From Garcia nutans (lineage: Eukaryota > Streptophyta > Magnoliopsida > Malpighiales > Euphorbiaceae), in contig CANTUV010000007.1 in assembly GCA_947685225.1 (NCBI GenBank), forward strand, positions 15,458,501-15,522,500: a DNA stretch of 64,000 nt. Direction: 5' to 3'. The first letter of the stretch is position 1; each line of letters begins with the position of its first letter. Below, piece after piece: positions 22,528-34,150 of the stretch. The translations under genes were made by a program, and so were the position numbers. The notes below the pieces were generated by a model that saw only the letters and a program-made list of their open reading frames with translations, was not told where the DNA came from and made no database searches.

Positions 22528-23424
22528 GAGAAGCCATTGTTAATGGATAAATTGAATGAAATGTGGACTATGTGCAAGATATGATAATGACCCAAAATGT
22601 TTGGATAATGTGGTTTGTTGTGTATACATTAAAAGGATTATGTAAAGCCATTGGTGATAGCTATATTATATAAAATGAGATAAATGAGGCAATGTGCCTA
22701 GCTTGATCATGAGAAAATGAGAAAGATATTGAAAATGGAAAAATGAAATAATTGTGTGCCTAGTATGTTATTTAATTTTTAGAGTTCTGTGTTTAGTGGC
22801 ATGTCTATGATGTAGCAGTCCCTTAAAGCTGGGTTGTGCCTAGCCCCTTGAAGCCTAGTTGGGATGTTACATAGGAGGTTATCCTCATTATGATATGATT
22901 TGCCTTTGGGACTAGCTTTTAAGTACTTACTTGATTTGCCTTCGGGGCTAGACACATGGTGTCAACTTGGACCAAAATAGTAACTCTGGAATTTGAATGG
23001 CATATTAGATCCTTTGGGCCCATGTTTGTGCTTATTTTTATGTGAATTATGAATTGTAGAACAATTGAGCAATATGAGCAATATGATAAGATAAAGTGTT
23101 ATGAGATATAATATCCATATGCATTGTGCATTGGCATTGCATTTGAACTTTATAGTTATTAAAATTTGTAATACTAGACTTTTGGCTTAGCGTGATTGTG
23201 ATTCATCGCACATGTGACAGGGTAGATCCGGTTGAGCCAGAGAGTTCATCTAGATCAAGCCGGGTCTAGGTTTGAGATCTTGAGTGTAGAGTTGATTGTT
23301 GAACATCAAGATAAGAGACAAACTGCCAGCATGTACATATTTTATATTTTTGTACATTTTGACCTCATGTATATATTATAATATTTTGATGTATATATAT
23401 ATGACAAACTATCAAGAATGTTTT
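22528..23424 (+). mobile_element. LTR 'A', second part
   Basis: Resumes LTR A after the young element (first five bases are the TSD copy). It aligns with LTR B at 25010-25316 and 31773-32290: GTAAAGCCATTGGTGAT, GATCATGAGAAAATGAGAAA, CCTTGAAGCCTAGTTGGG, and the double hairpin at 23174-23210. It stops about 230 bp short of the LTR end seen in B and is joined directly to the start of LTR B at 23425. Confidence 0.75.
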
Positions 23425-24269
23425 TGTAATATCCCAAACTATACCCTCGAATTTTGGAAATGTTAAGTGTTAAAAATGGAATTATATGATATTAAGTGGT
23501 GAGAGAGGAAAAGAAGGAGTGTGTATATGTTGTATATATAGAGATATATACAACATATACAAGTTAACAAGTGAGATGGTCAAATGAGTTAATTAATTAT
23601 TTTAAAATGGAATTAATATAAGTGGAAGATGATATTTTGGTTAATTATATTATTATAATAATGTATTTTGCTTGGTGGATATTAAAAAAGATTTTATGGT
23701 TAAGAGGGTTGGCTTGTGTTGACTTGTGATAATCATTTTCTATCATCTTCTTCCTCTTTCTTTTGGTTAGCCGGCCACCACCATCTTCATCAAGGAAGAG
23801 AGGTTTTGTGATTTCTAACTCAAAGATTGAAGGGTATTTCAAGTGATCAAGTTGGAGTTCTAAGAATTTTCTTCACTTTTGGTAGTTTCCAACTTGATTC
23901 TTTGTGTTCTTTTGAGTTTGTTGGATTGGTTGTTGTAGATGTGTTTTTGGTATGTTTTAAGTGTTTGGTCTTAGTAACTTTGATTTTAGGGTTGGATTGA
24001 AGAGAAAGGGTTAAGTTTGGTGAAGAGACAAGAGTTGTAGATTGTGTATGTGTTGAGTTGTAAATATGGTTGTGTTCGTGTTTTGTTGTATATTATTGAG
24101 TTGTATTGATGTTAAGCAAGTTTATTATGGTTTATTGATGGTTGGAAAGATTAATGAAAGATAATAGTTGGATATAGCAATTATGTGTGGATATCAGGAT
24201 TTTTGGCTTGACACGCCCGGTGATACGGCCATATCTTTGGGAGTGTCGATGGTTCTATTTTCAGTGTTG

Positions 24270-24620
24270 GTGACACAAGCAGTGACACGCCTATGTCACT
24301 GAGCATGTCATATCTACTGTGTTATTGTAGTATTTACACACGCAATGACATGCCCGTGTCACTGAGCGTGTCATAGCTACTGTGTTGTTATAATATTTAC
24401 AAGTGCAGTGACACGCCCATGTCACTGAGCGTGTCACAGCTACTATGTTGTTGTAGTATTTACAGGTGCAGTGACACGCCCATGTCACTGAGCGTGTCAT
24501 AACTACTATGTTGTAAGAATTTTGGCACGGTCATTGACACGCCCATGTCACTAAGTGTGTCAAAGCTTCTGTGTTGTGGGCTTAGGGCACAGTCAATGAC
24601 ACGCCCGTGTTGTTGAGCGT
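24270..24620. repeat. Tandem palindromic minisatellite inside LTR B
   Basis: Units of about 63 bp contain GACACGC...GCGTGTC arms (7-bp stem) with an internal TGACA/TGTCA pairing. The same block occurs in LTR A (12095-12450) and inverted in LTR C (63875-64000). Unit number and sequence vary between copies. Confidence 0.7.
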
Positions 24621-25311
24621 GTCATGTGTAGAGTTTGTCCTAGATAGTTCTTTTCCTTATTTTTCTTTGTGTTTCTAATCCTTGTATTGAGAGGTTTTGT
24701 TTATATCTATAACTATATTACTTAGTAATTATTTATAACCACATTTGGTTTAGGCTTTGAAGAGACTTGAGTTCTCCCAATCAGAGTGTTGAGGGATAAC
24801 TTAGAATAGGAGGTTGAAAGTGGTGTTTGTTGCTTTTAGAGATAAGTACAAACTTTGAATAATTGTTTATATTTACATGACATTAGGACTTAACACATTT
24901 GGTTGAAAAATGTGTTAAGCTGCCTACTACATTATTGGTGCATAAGAAATATGTTATGATTTGAATAATGTTACAAATGCATTATGTGTAATGTGAACTT
25001 TGTGAAAAATATGATAATGGCCTAAAATATATGGGTAATGCAATTTGTTATGTATAAATTAAAGATGGTATGTAAAGCCATTGGTGATGGCTATGTTGAT
25101 ATAAATGAGATATTTGAGGCATTGTGCCTAGTTTGATCATGAGAAAATGAGAAAGATATTGATAGTGAAATTATAAAAGAATTGTGCGCCTAGTATGTTA
25201 TTTAATTTTTAGAGTTTTGTATTTGGTAGTATGCCTAAGACGTAACAGTCCCTTGAAGCTAGGTTGGGCTTGGTCCTTGAAGCCTAGTTGGGTGTTACAT
25301 GATGTAGCAGA

Positions 25312-25316
25312 CACTT
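25312..25316. repeat. Target-site duplication of minus-strand element, left copy
   Basis: CACTT here and CGCTT at 31773-31777. The one mismatch is a CG-to-CA change, typical of methylated cytosine decay. Confidence 0.65.
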
Positions 25317-28288
25317 TGTAACACCCCTTCCCAACCTACGAATAAACCGGGGAGGAATGTCACATTGGGATGCGAGCTCTGGTTACAATGTCTTAATTAA
25401 GAATTCTTATGAAAAATTTTTCAAAAAATTGGGCGGAGTTTTCCCTAAAAAGCGGGGTTCCCAAGTGTCGCCAAAACAGATTTTTTTTAAAAAAACACTT
25501 TTGTTCACAATTCAACTCAAAAACACTCCCAATAATAATCTCCCTTATATCCTCAACTACACCCTGCAAGAAAATTTCACACTTCTATATCGTTTCTCAA
25601 GATCACATATCATTTGCTAAGTTTCATTACCATACTACTGTTTATTCTCTGGTTACATACACCATAATACTTAATATGTTTAACAAACCTTTACAATAGA
25701 TATAACATACATGCCATGCTACTATTTTATGTCAAAAGTCCTACCCTATTCGCCGTCGAGCTGGTGCGGGCCGCTGCAGAAATGCTGATCTTCTATCCAC
25801 TACTTGCGAGTTAGACATATAACTCACTGAGCAACTTATTGCCCAGTGGGTACTTTAACCATTGCCAAATATAAATGGTGCAAGGAAGGTTGTTGAAACA
25901 CATATAAAAGTAGAATACTGCATAATTAAACTATTTTCATACAATCATCATATTTATTTTTTCTAATTAAGTTAAGATTTACATTCTGTATGTAAACAAC
26001 ATGTAATATAACTTCATTATAATTATGAGTTAATCTGCTCCACTAGGTAATTATGAATACACCGATCTCGAAATGAGGCCTCGTATAGAGTTACGCGTGG
26101 TCTTGACCTCACACGGCTAATTGCCATGGTCTTGGTCTCACACGATATGGAATATACAACATAACTGCGTGGTCTTGGTCTCACACGACTAGTTGCCATG
26201 TTCTTGACCTCACACGATATAACCGTGCGCAGATAAGTAATATCCAGACTGAAGCCGTTAAGACAGTACTGCCGGTAGGATGGCATGCCAAACCCCCATT
26301 CCAGACCGGTTTTACCCATTTACCGAGTAGAGCATATATAACATTTCATATATACCCATACACTTCGTATATATACCACATATTCTCCATATATATACAA
26401 TATATACTTACACAAATACCATATATACTCACATATGTATCATATGTATTCACATATATACCATATACACGCATATATATACCATATATACACGTATTCC
26501 CCACGTATATACCTTATCTATATATTCACATGATAACGAACATGTATTCCATCAAATGACTTTTATCACAATTATGAAATTAAGATTGATTTTCTCCTCA
26601 TTTCCATCTAATTTATTCTTCATATTCATACTTAAACTCATTACCAAAAATAAAATGATAAAACACCCACACCAAGTTTTTGACCAAGTTAATAATGAAA
26701 AATTACCATATGAACAATGAACTCTGGTTCCTAACCCAACTTGATCATTGTTTTAGAAAATTTGTATAAAATAATCCACTAGGCTAAAAACTCTAAACTT
26801 TTTACAAAATTTAGTTTTGCATCTTAAAATCATTCCTTTAAAATTTTATATCAAACTGGACACAAAATCTTGGTCAACTAGTTCACCCAACTAGACTGCT
26901 CCAGTTGCCCTGCATCCTGGTAGCAGTTCTGAATTTTGTGAATTCCGTAAATTAAATTCAATCGATGTGGTTCCAAATTATTTTTCTCAAATACTAGACT
27001 CACTAAAACAACATATCCAAAATTCAATTGGATATTATTTTTCTAAATTTTATTAAAAATCCAGAAAGATGGTTGTCTCAGTCAAGGTACCTTCTAGAGC
27101 AGGTCTAATAAAAATAATTTTTCCAAAATCATAACCATTCCAAATTCAACTCAACATATTTGTCATTCATTCTAGACTCATTGAGACACAACATATCAAA
27201 AATTCAACTCAAGATAATTTTTCTATATTTAATTAAAAATCATATAAATCACAGCATTTTACTAATTGTAAAATAGAAAACTTTCAAAAGGAGTTCAATG
27301 GTTAAAGTACCAAACCTTACTATTTCTTAGTCCTTTATCTATATCACTTCCTTTCTTTCCTTGTCTCATTGATTTCCTATGAAATTTAACATCACATATA
27401 CAAAGGTAAGAACCCTAGGTATAGACATAGTCTTATCTTATGATTTTTCTAATGGTTGCTAGCTTATTTTCACCATTAAACACCATTATTTCTTTCATCA
27501 AATCCTTCAAATAATTATTTCTTCAATTTTCTCCAAATCTAGCTACATGAATCCTAATTTCAATTTCTTAAATTAACCATTAATCCATGACATTAAAACT
27601 AGAGATAGGTTTCTCTTACCTTATAATCTTGTTTGTCACCAAAATCTTCAACCAAAAGCCTTAAACTTTGGAAAAGTCACCTCCTTCTTCCTTCTCTTAT
27701 GGTTTGGACGAGTTCACCATGCAAGAGAGGGCTTTTATTTTCTATCATTAGCTTATTTTGATCCAAATGGCAGCCATAAGTGGTGAAAATATGTTGGTAT
27801 AGATGTTGACTTCCAATTGGTACACCTTATAGAAAAAATGGCCACTTTTAATTGGTCCATTTGCCTTCTACTTTTATCTATTTATTTGGCAAGCCATTAG
27901 GCTTCCTTTTATTCATATTTTGACTCCTCAACTTTTTTGTGCTGTAATTTTATAGTCTAGGGTGTGAAAATATCAAAATACCCTCCAGCGATTAATCGAT
28001 TGTAACTTTTAAACCGTGCGTTTTCGAAAAAAATTGAAACCCACGGTTATGACCTAATTAATCTTGAGAATATTCTTCCGGTGTCAGATATGGGTACTAT
28101 TAAGAACTTTCGACACTTAATTTTTAAGTTTACATAGTTGCCCCTAACTTTTGAGAAATTTCCACTTAGGTCCCGTCAGCTCCACTATGTACACCAATTT
28201 CATATTTGACTATCCCGAGCCTCTATTTGACCACTCGTTCATGTCCTCCTTGCCTATTACTCGACTATCTAGCCTTTGGGATGTGACA
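25317..28288 (-). repeat. 3' LTR of the giant-LTR element
   Basis: 2972 bp. Contains tandem GGTCTTGACCTCACACGA-type repeats (26085-26240) and a long run of CATATATACCATATAC-type repeats (26330-26530). The latter lies where LTR size polymorphism would be expected. Short open frames are not conserved genes. Confidence 0.88.
26085..26530. repeat. Tandem repeats inside giant LTR (second copy 29565-30010)
   Basis: Two adjoining arrays: four units around GTGGTCTTGRYCTCACACG, then about 190 bp of CATATATAC-type units. Both arrays are present at the same positions in each LTR, so they predate this insertion. Confidence 0.7.
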
Positions 28289-28793
28289 GTTCTACCCTCC
28301 TTAATTTAAGTTTCACCCCGAAACTTGCTTGTTCATACATGTAAAACTTTTTGGAAAACTTGCTTCCTCAACACCTATTGGTGCGGAGGCTTGGGATTCT
28401 GTCTCCTGTTCCATAGCTTGTTGCGAGTCTAGAGACATCCTACAATATAAAAGCAATCAGCAGTCTGCACAGCTCGACATATACCTTTTTCCTATATGGC
28501 ATGTACATTAGACCCAATAACTCATGCTTAATTATTCTCGACTCTTTCTTATTTCACAAACATAATTTCATATATAACTGTTTCACAAATACCATAACTA
28601 CTACAGGGTATCCCGTTTTACGTTGGTAATGGCCACTCCCAACATAAAACGTATATCCTCCTATATTTTCCTCTTCCTATCTAAAGTCTTTCTAACTCAC
28701 TTCGTTTACTATCTCTCGATATCCTAATTATCATACACTTTCCTACGTCTAACCGCCCAGGAACGGCTAAACCAATGCTCTAATACCACAAAT
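28289..28793 (-). other. Minimal interior: leader, short gag-like remnant, 3' end
   Basis: On the minus strand the order is: primer-binding site (28788-28777), about 250 bp of leader, a short stretch resembling the start of a gag gene without a usable frame, and TTTCGGGGTGAAACTTAAATT followed by the polypurine tract AGGAGGGTAGAAC (28301-28289). The latter parallels the TTTCGAGGACGAAATTT plus PPT of the young element. Everything needed in cis for reverse transcription seems kept and coding sequence removed. Confidence 0.7.
28777..28788 (-). promoter_or_regulatory. Primer-binding site, tRNA-Met type, of giant-LTR element
   Basis: Minus strand TGGTATTAGAGC, one substitution from TGGTATCAGAGC, 5 nt inside the LTR boundary at 28794. 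Confidence 0.8.
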
Positions 28794-31772
28794 TGTAACA
28801 CCCCTTCCCGACCTACGAACAAACCGGGGAGGAATGTCACATCGGGATGCGAGCTCTGGTTACAATGTCTTAATTAAGAATTCTTATGAAAAATTTTTCA
28901 AAAAATTGGGCAGAGTTTCCCCTAAAAAGCGGGGTTCCCAAGTGTCGCCAAAACTGATTTTTTTTAAAAAAAAAACACTTTTGTTCACAATTCAACTCAA
29001 GAACACTCCCAATAATAATCTCCCTTATATCCTCAACTACACCCTACAAGAAAATTTCACACTTCTATATCGTTTCTCAAGATCGCATATCATTTGCTAA
29101 GTTTCATTACTATACTACTGTTTATTCTCTGGTTACATACACCATAATACTTAATATGTTTAACAAACCTTTACAATAGATATAACGTACATGCCATACT
29201 ACTATTTTATGTCAAAAGTCCTACCCTATTCGCCGTCGAGCTGGTGCGGGCCGTTGCAGAAATGTTGATCTTCTATCCACTACCTGCGAGTTAGACATAT
29301 AACTCGTTGAGCAACTTATTGCCCAGTGGGTACTTTAACCATTGCCGAATATAAATGGTGCAAGAAAGGTTGTTGAAACACATATAAAAGTAGAATAGTG
29401 CATAATTAAACTATTTTCATACAATCATCATATTTATTTTTTCTAATTAAGTTAAGATTCACATTCTGTATGTAAACAACATGTAATATAACTTCATTAT
29501 AATTATGAGTTAATATGCTCCACTAGGTAACTATGAATACACCGATCTCGAAATGAGGCCTCGTACAGAGTTACGCGTGGTCTTGACCTCATACGACTAA
29601 TTGCCATGGTCTTGGTCTCACACGATATGGAATATACAACATAACTGCGTGGTCTTGGTCTCACACGACTGGTTGCCATGATCTTGACCTCACACGATAT
29701 AACCGTGCGCGCGTAAGTAATATCCAGACTGAAGCCGTTAAGACAGTACTGCCGGTAGGATGGCATGCCAAACCCCCATTCCAGACCGGTTTTACCCATT
29801 TACCGAGTAGAGCATATATAACATTTCATATATACACATTCACTTCGTATATATACCACATATTCTCCATATATATACAATATATACTTACACAAATACC
29901 ACATATACTCACATATGTATCATATGTATTCACATATATACCATATACACACATATATATACCATATATACATGTATTCCCCACGTATATACCTTATCTA
30001 TATATTCACATGATAACGAACATGTATTCCATCACGTGACTTTTATCACGGTTATGAAATTTAGATTGATTTTCTCCTCTTTTCCATCTAATTTATTCTT
30101 CATATTCATACTTAAACTCAATACCAAAAATAAAATGATAAAACACCCACACCAAGTTTTTGACCAAGTTAATAATGAAAAATTACCATATGAACAATAA
30201 ACTCTGGTTCTTGACCCAACTTGATCCTTGTTTTAGAAAATTTGTATAAAATAATCCACTATGCTAAAAACTCTAAAATTTTTACAGAATTTAGTTTTGC
30301 ATCTTAAAATCATTCCTTTAAAATTTTATATCAAACTGGACACAAAATCTTGGTCAACTAGTTCACCCAACCAGACTGCTTCAGTTGCCCTGCATCCTGG
30401 CAGCAGTTCTGAATTTTGTGAATTCCGTAAATTAAATTCAATCGATGTGGTTCCAAATTATTTTTCTCAAATACAAGACTCACTAAAAAACAACATATCC
30501 AAAATTCAATTGGATATTATTTTTCTACATTTTATTAAAAATCCAGAAAGATGGCTGTCTCAGTCAAGGTACCTGCTGGAGCAGGTCTAATAAAAATAAT
30601 TTTTCCAAAATCATAACCATTCCAAATTCATCTCAACATATTTTTCAGTCATTTTAGACTCATTGAGACACAACATATCAAACATTCAACTCAAGATAAT
30701 TTTTCTATATTTAATTAAAAATCATACAAGTCACAATATTTTACTAATTGTAAAACAGAAAAATTTCAAAAGGAGTTCAATGGTTAAAGTACCAAACCTT
30801 ACTATTTCTTAGTCCTTTATCTATATCACTTCCTTTCCTTCCTTGTCTTGTTGATTTCCTATGAAATTTAACATCACATATACAAAGGTAAGAACCCTAG
30901 GTATAGACATAGTCTTATCTTATGATTTTTCTAATGGTTGCTAGCTTATTTTCACCATTAAACACCATTATTTCTTTCATCAAATCCTTCAAGTAATTAT
31001 TTCTTGAATTTTCTCCAAATCTAGCTACATGAACCCTAATTTCAATTTCTTAAATTAACCATTAATCCATGATATTAAAACTAGAGATAGGTTTCTCTTA
31101 CCTTATAATCTTGTTTGTCACCAAAATCTTCAACCAAAAGCCTTAAACTTTGGAAAAATCACCTCCTTCTTCCTTCTCTTATGGTTTGGACGAGTTCACC
31201 ATACAAGAGAGGACTTTTATTTTCTTTCCTTAGCTTATTTTGATCCAAATGGCAGCCATAAGTGGTGAAAATATGTTGGTATAGATGTTGACTTCCAATT
31301 GGTACACCTTATAGAAAAAATGGCCACTTTTAATTGGTCCACTTGCCTTCTACTTTTATCTATTTATTTGGCAAGCCATTAGGCTTCCTTTTATTCATAT
31401 TTTGACCCCCCTCAACTTTCTTGTGCTGTAATTTTATAGTCTAGGGTGTGAAAATATCAAAATACCCTCCAGCGATTAATCGATTGTAACTTTTAAATCG
31501 TGCGTTTTCGAAAAAAATTGAAACCCACGGTTATGACCCAATTAATCTCGAGAATTTTCTTCCAGGGTCGGATATGGGTATTATTAAGAACTTCCAACAC
31601 TTAATTTTTAAGTTTACATAGTTGCCCCTAACTTTTGAGAAATTTCCACTTAGGTCCCGTCAGCTCCACTATGTACACCAATTTCATATTTGACTATCCC
31701 GAGCCTCTATTTGACCACTCGTTCATGTCCTCATTGCCTATTACTCAACTATCTAGCCTTTGGGATGTGACA
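28794..31772 (-). repeat. 5' LTR of the giant-LTR element
   Basis: 2979 bp, collinear with 25317-28288. It starts (plus strand) TGTAACACCCCTTCCCGACC and ends GGGATGTGACA. A poly-A length difference near 28975 and scattered, mostly transition, changes separate the two copies. Confidence 0.88.
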
Positions 31773-32521
31773 CGCTTGAAGCTGGGTTAGGCCTAGTCCT
31801 TGAAGCCTAGTTGGGATGTTACATATGAGGTAATCCTCATTGTGATTATAATTCGCCTTCGGGCTAGACAAATGTTGTTATATTGGACCAAAGCAGTAAC
31901 TCTAAAATTTGAATGGCATATTAGATCCTTTTGGGCCCATGCTTGTGTTTGCTTTTATATGAATTATGAATTATGGAACAATTGAGCAATTTATCAAGAA
32001 TAATGATATAATGATATAATGTTAAGAGATATAATATCCTTATGTGTTGTGCATTAGCATTGCATTTGAATTATATTATTATCAAAGTTAGTACCATTAA
32101 GCTTTTGGCTAAGCGCAATTGTAATTTATCGCACAGGTGGCAAGGTAGATCCGGTTGAGCCTAAGCTTGAGATCTTGAGTGCAGAGCTGATTGTTGACAT
32201 CAAGATCAGAGATAAACTGTCAGTATGTATAAATTTTATATTTTTTACATATTAATTTTGATGTATAAAAATATGTATATTCCATAAACTATCGAAAATG
32301 TTTTGGATAAGCATTTGGTAATGAAGTATACATATGTGTTTTAGCAAGTAATATCTCAACTATTATTTATATGATATTGGTTGAATGTTTTAAGATTATA
32401 CAGATTTTATAAATGATGATTTGATTGTTTAAAATGGTTGTGACATTCTTGTATCCTCTTTACATATATTACATATGTTGGGTATATGTAGTGTACGTAT
32501 ATTGGGTATAAGGGTATTACA
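31773..32521 (+). mobile_element. LTR 'B', second part
   Basis: Resumes LTR B after the TSD copy CGCTT. It has CTTGAAGCTGGGTTAGGCC, the double hairpin (32093-32133), GATCCGGTTGAGCC, and the LTR end GGGTATAAGGGTATTACA (32504-32521), matching the ends of LTR D (60758) and, inverted, LTR C (62392). Confidence 0.75.
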
Positions 32522-32656
32522 GAGGTGACCCTCGACTTGGGCCAAATAAATAAATCCTGCTGTGGAACCGTGCGGGGAAGCAGTACTGTAGAAGTTTCTT
32601 GAAGCGGGCTGGGTGAAAAGACTGAGTCGTAAGCCCAAGGCTGTTGGGATGTTATA
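32522..32656 (+). mobile_element. LTR-derived tail of the composite insertion
   Basis: 135 bp between the end of LTR B and the right TTTGG duplication. The part GGTGAAAAGACTGAGTCGTA resembles the middle of LTR C (inverted, near 63250), and it ends GATGTTATA, close to a canonical TGTTACA terminus. It is either the true right end of the composite or an internal LTR scrap left by recombination; I cannot decide. Confidence 0.45.
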
Positions 32657-32661
32657 TTTGG
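32657..32661. repeat. Target-site duplication TTTGG, right copy
   Basis: Right-hand partner of 11259-11263. After removing one copy, the accessory-ORF sequence is continuous and collinear with 38460 and 43260. Confidence 0.75.
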
Positions 32662-33261
32662 TGCCATGCTTTGATGATTTTGTGTGATGGGTATTGAGTA
32701 TTTGATAGGAATTTGTGTGATTATGGATGAATTTGAGAGAATTTTTGAGGTTTTATGATTAGGGGTTTTGAAAGAGAAGTTAGGAATGTGAAGAAGCAGA
32801 AAAAACGATTAGTGAGGAAGGAGGAAAGAGGGACGATTGGGCTGATAGGGCTAATTTAATTTTATGTAATTTTTTTTTTGAATATGTGTGCTGGAACTTT
32901 AGTCTCCGAGTCACGCGATCACATTGGACAGTGTGACCACAACAGTGGCCTCGTCTTCGTTGCAATGTGCTCATGTTGCTCGTGGAGGTGTATGGCTCGT
33001 CGCAGTCGTGCTGACTGGAGCGATCACGATAATGGCCTTGTGGTTATTTTTTAAGGGAAGTACAATTCACACAAACCTTTTCTTACCCTTTCTATTCTCA
33101 CTCTTTCTATTTGCTTCACAAATAAAAAATAAAAAATTTAAATGTTAAAAACTTGTTAAATTATAATCTAACAAAGAATAAAATTCAAAGAAAATTTCTT
33201 GGGTTGCCTCTCAAGAAGCGCTTGCTTATAGTCATTAGCATGACTATTTATGTTAATTGCA
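32657..33261 (-). other. Start of accessory ORF and its leader
   Basis: Holds the first three codons of the accessory ORF (ATG complement at 32665-32667), then upstream leader, the CpG-rich GATCGC block (32885-33045) and the hairpin block CTTGGGTTGCCTCTCAAG (33198-33215). No other coding sequence is seen. Collinear with 38469-38923 and 43269-43900. Confidence 0.6.
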
Positions 33262-34150
33262 TCAAGAAAGTAAAGTAATGGATTTGAATGACTTAAACAC
33301 ATTTTTATTATATGGTTTAAGGCGATGCACATTCAATTTAAATTTACTGCCATGACTTTGAAGCTCTACTACGCAATGAGGAAAGTCAGATATTGGATAT
33401 ATAATTCCAGCATTGAGTAATTTAATTATTTCACCTTTAACTACCTTTTTCATATTAGGATTTAATCTACGTTGATGCTCTATGGTAGCAGTATGATTCT
33501 CTTCTATTAAAATCTTATGCATGCATAAAGAAGGACTAATGCCTTTAATGTTCGCTATGGTCCATTCTATAGCTTTAATATGCTTCCTTAAAACATACAA
33601 AAGTTTATCTTCCTCTTTTGCATTAAGATATGAAGAAATAATAACTGGTAAAGTAGAGTTTTCCCATAAAAATGTATAACTTATATGTGCAGGTATTTCC
33701 TTTAGTTCAAGATTTGAGGGGCTTTCAATGGAAGGTAAAGCTGGTTTAGAACTTTTTTTAAAATTTCAAAGGCCATCTCCCTACTATAATTACTTTTTAC
33801 ACATGCACTGCAATCATCCACTTCATTCAATTCATTTAAAGGTTCAAGCTCATGTTCAACAATTTCATCAACACAATGGTCAATCACATCAATTTTATAA
33901 CAAGATTCATATTCCATAGAATACTTCATAGAACTTAAGATATTAAAAGTTACCTCTTTTTGACCAACATGTAAGGTCAATTTACCTCCTTCTACATCAA
34001 TAATTGCTTTGCTTATAGCAAGGAATGGCCTTCCAAATATTAGAGGTGCATCTTCATCTTCTTCCATATCAAGCACAATAAAATCTACTCGAAATATGAA
34101 TTTATCTACTTTTACCAATACATCTTCCATGACTCCTTATGGATAGGTAA
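33262..34150 (-). pseudogene. Protease/pol remnant with RT-to-tail fusion (copy 2)
   Basis: Sense order: C-terminal protease part (LIFGRPFLAISKAIIDVEGG, 34050-33990), linker, then the conserved pre-RT region (WTIANIKGISPSLCMHKIL, EHQRRLNPNMKKVVKGEIIK) up to GIIYPISD near 33395. The frame then runs straight into FPHCVVELQSH and a KLN.HRLKPYN tail (33390-33300), which in an undeleted pol follows integrase (compare 4480-4720). So the RT palm, RNase H and integrase are all missing. A frameshift separates the 33702-34130 and 33262-33600 parts. The same fusion point is present in copy 1 at about 44030. Confidence 0.8.

Larger units (their letters stand above)
23425..25316 (+). mobile_element. LTR 'B', first part
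   Basis: Begins TGTAATATCCC. It has a perfect 16-bp inverted repeat around a TATA-rich centre (23523-23560), at least four tandem units of about 63 bp with the core GTGACACGCCCATGTCACTG and GAGCGTGTCA (24270-24500), and CTTGAAGC repeats (25250-25295). It is interrupted at 25316 by the minus-strand element and resumes at 31773. No real gene: open frames in the 63-bp repeats follow from the repeat itself. Confidence 0.75.
25317..31772 (-). mobile_element. Non-autonomous Ty3/gypsy element with giant LTRs and 505-bp interior
   Basis: Two direct LTRs (25317-28288, 2972 bp; 28794-31772, 2979 bp) enclose only 505 bp. On the minus strand each LTR starts TGTCACATCCC and ends GGGGTGTTACA. The interior keeps a tRNA-Met-type primer-binding site next to the right-hand LTR and a polypurine tract next to the left-hand one, but no gag or pol. 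About nine substitutions in the first 300 bp between LTRs suggest roughly 3% divergence. It is inserted in LTR B with TSD CRCTT. LTRs take up over 90% of the element. It could only move using proteins made elsewhere, most likely by a Tekay-like relative. Confidence 0.88.

Noticed and set aside
24291..24500. 69-codon open frame with TRSVTWACHC repeats
   Set aside because: Generated by the 63-bp minisatellite in LTR B.
25357..25699. Open frames of 87-96 codons at the edge of the giant LTRs (also 28834-29100)
   Set aside because: Present only because the LTR is duplicated; one is altered by a poly-A length change between copies, so not under coding constraint.
23425..32521. LTR B as an independent solo-LTR insertion into LTR A
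   Set aside because: Flanking five bases differ (GTTTT and GAGGT), and LTR A sequence does not resume cleanly on the right side.
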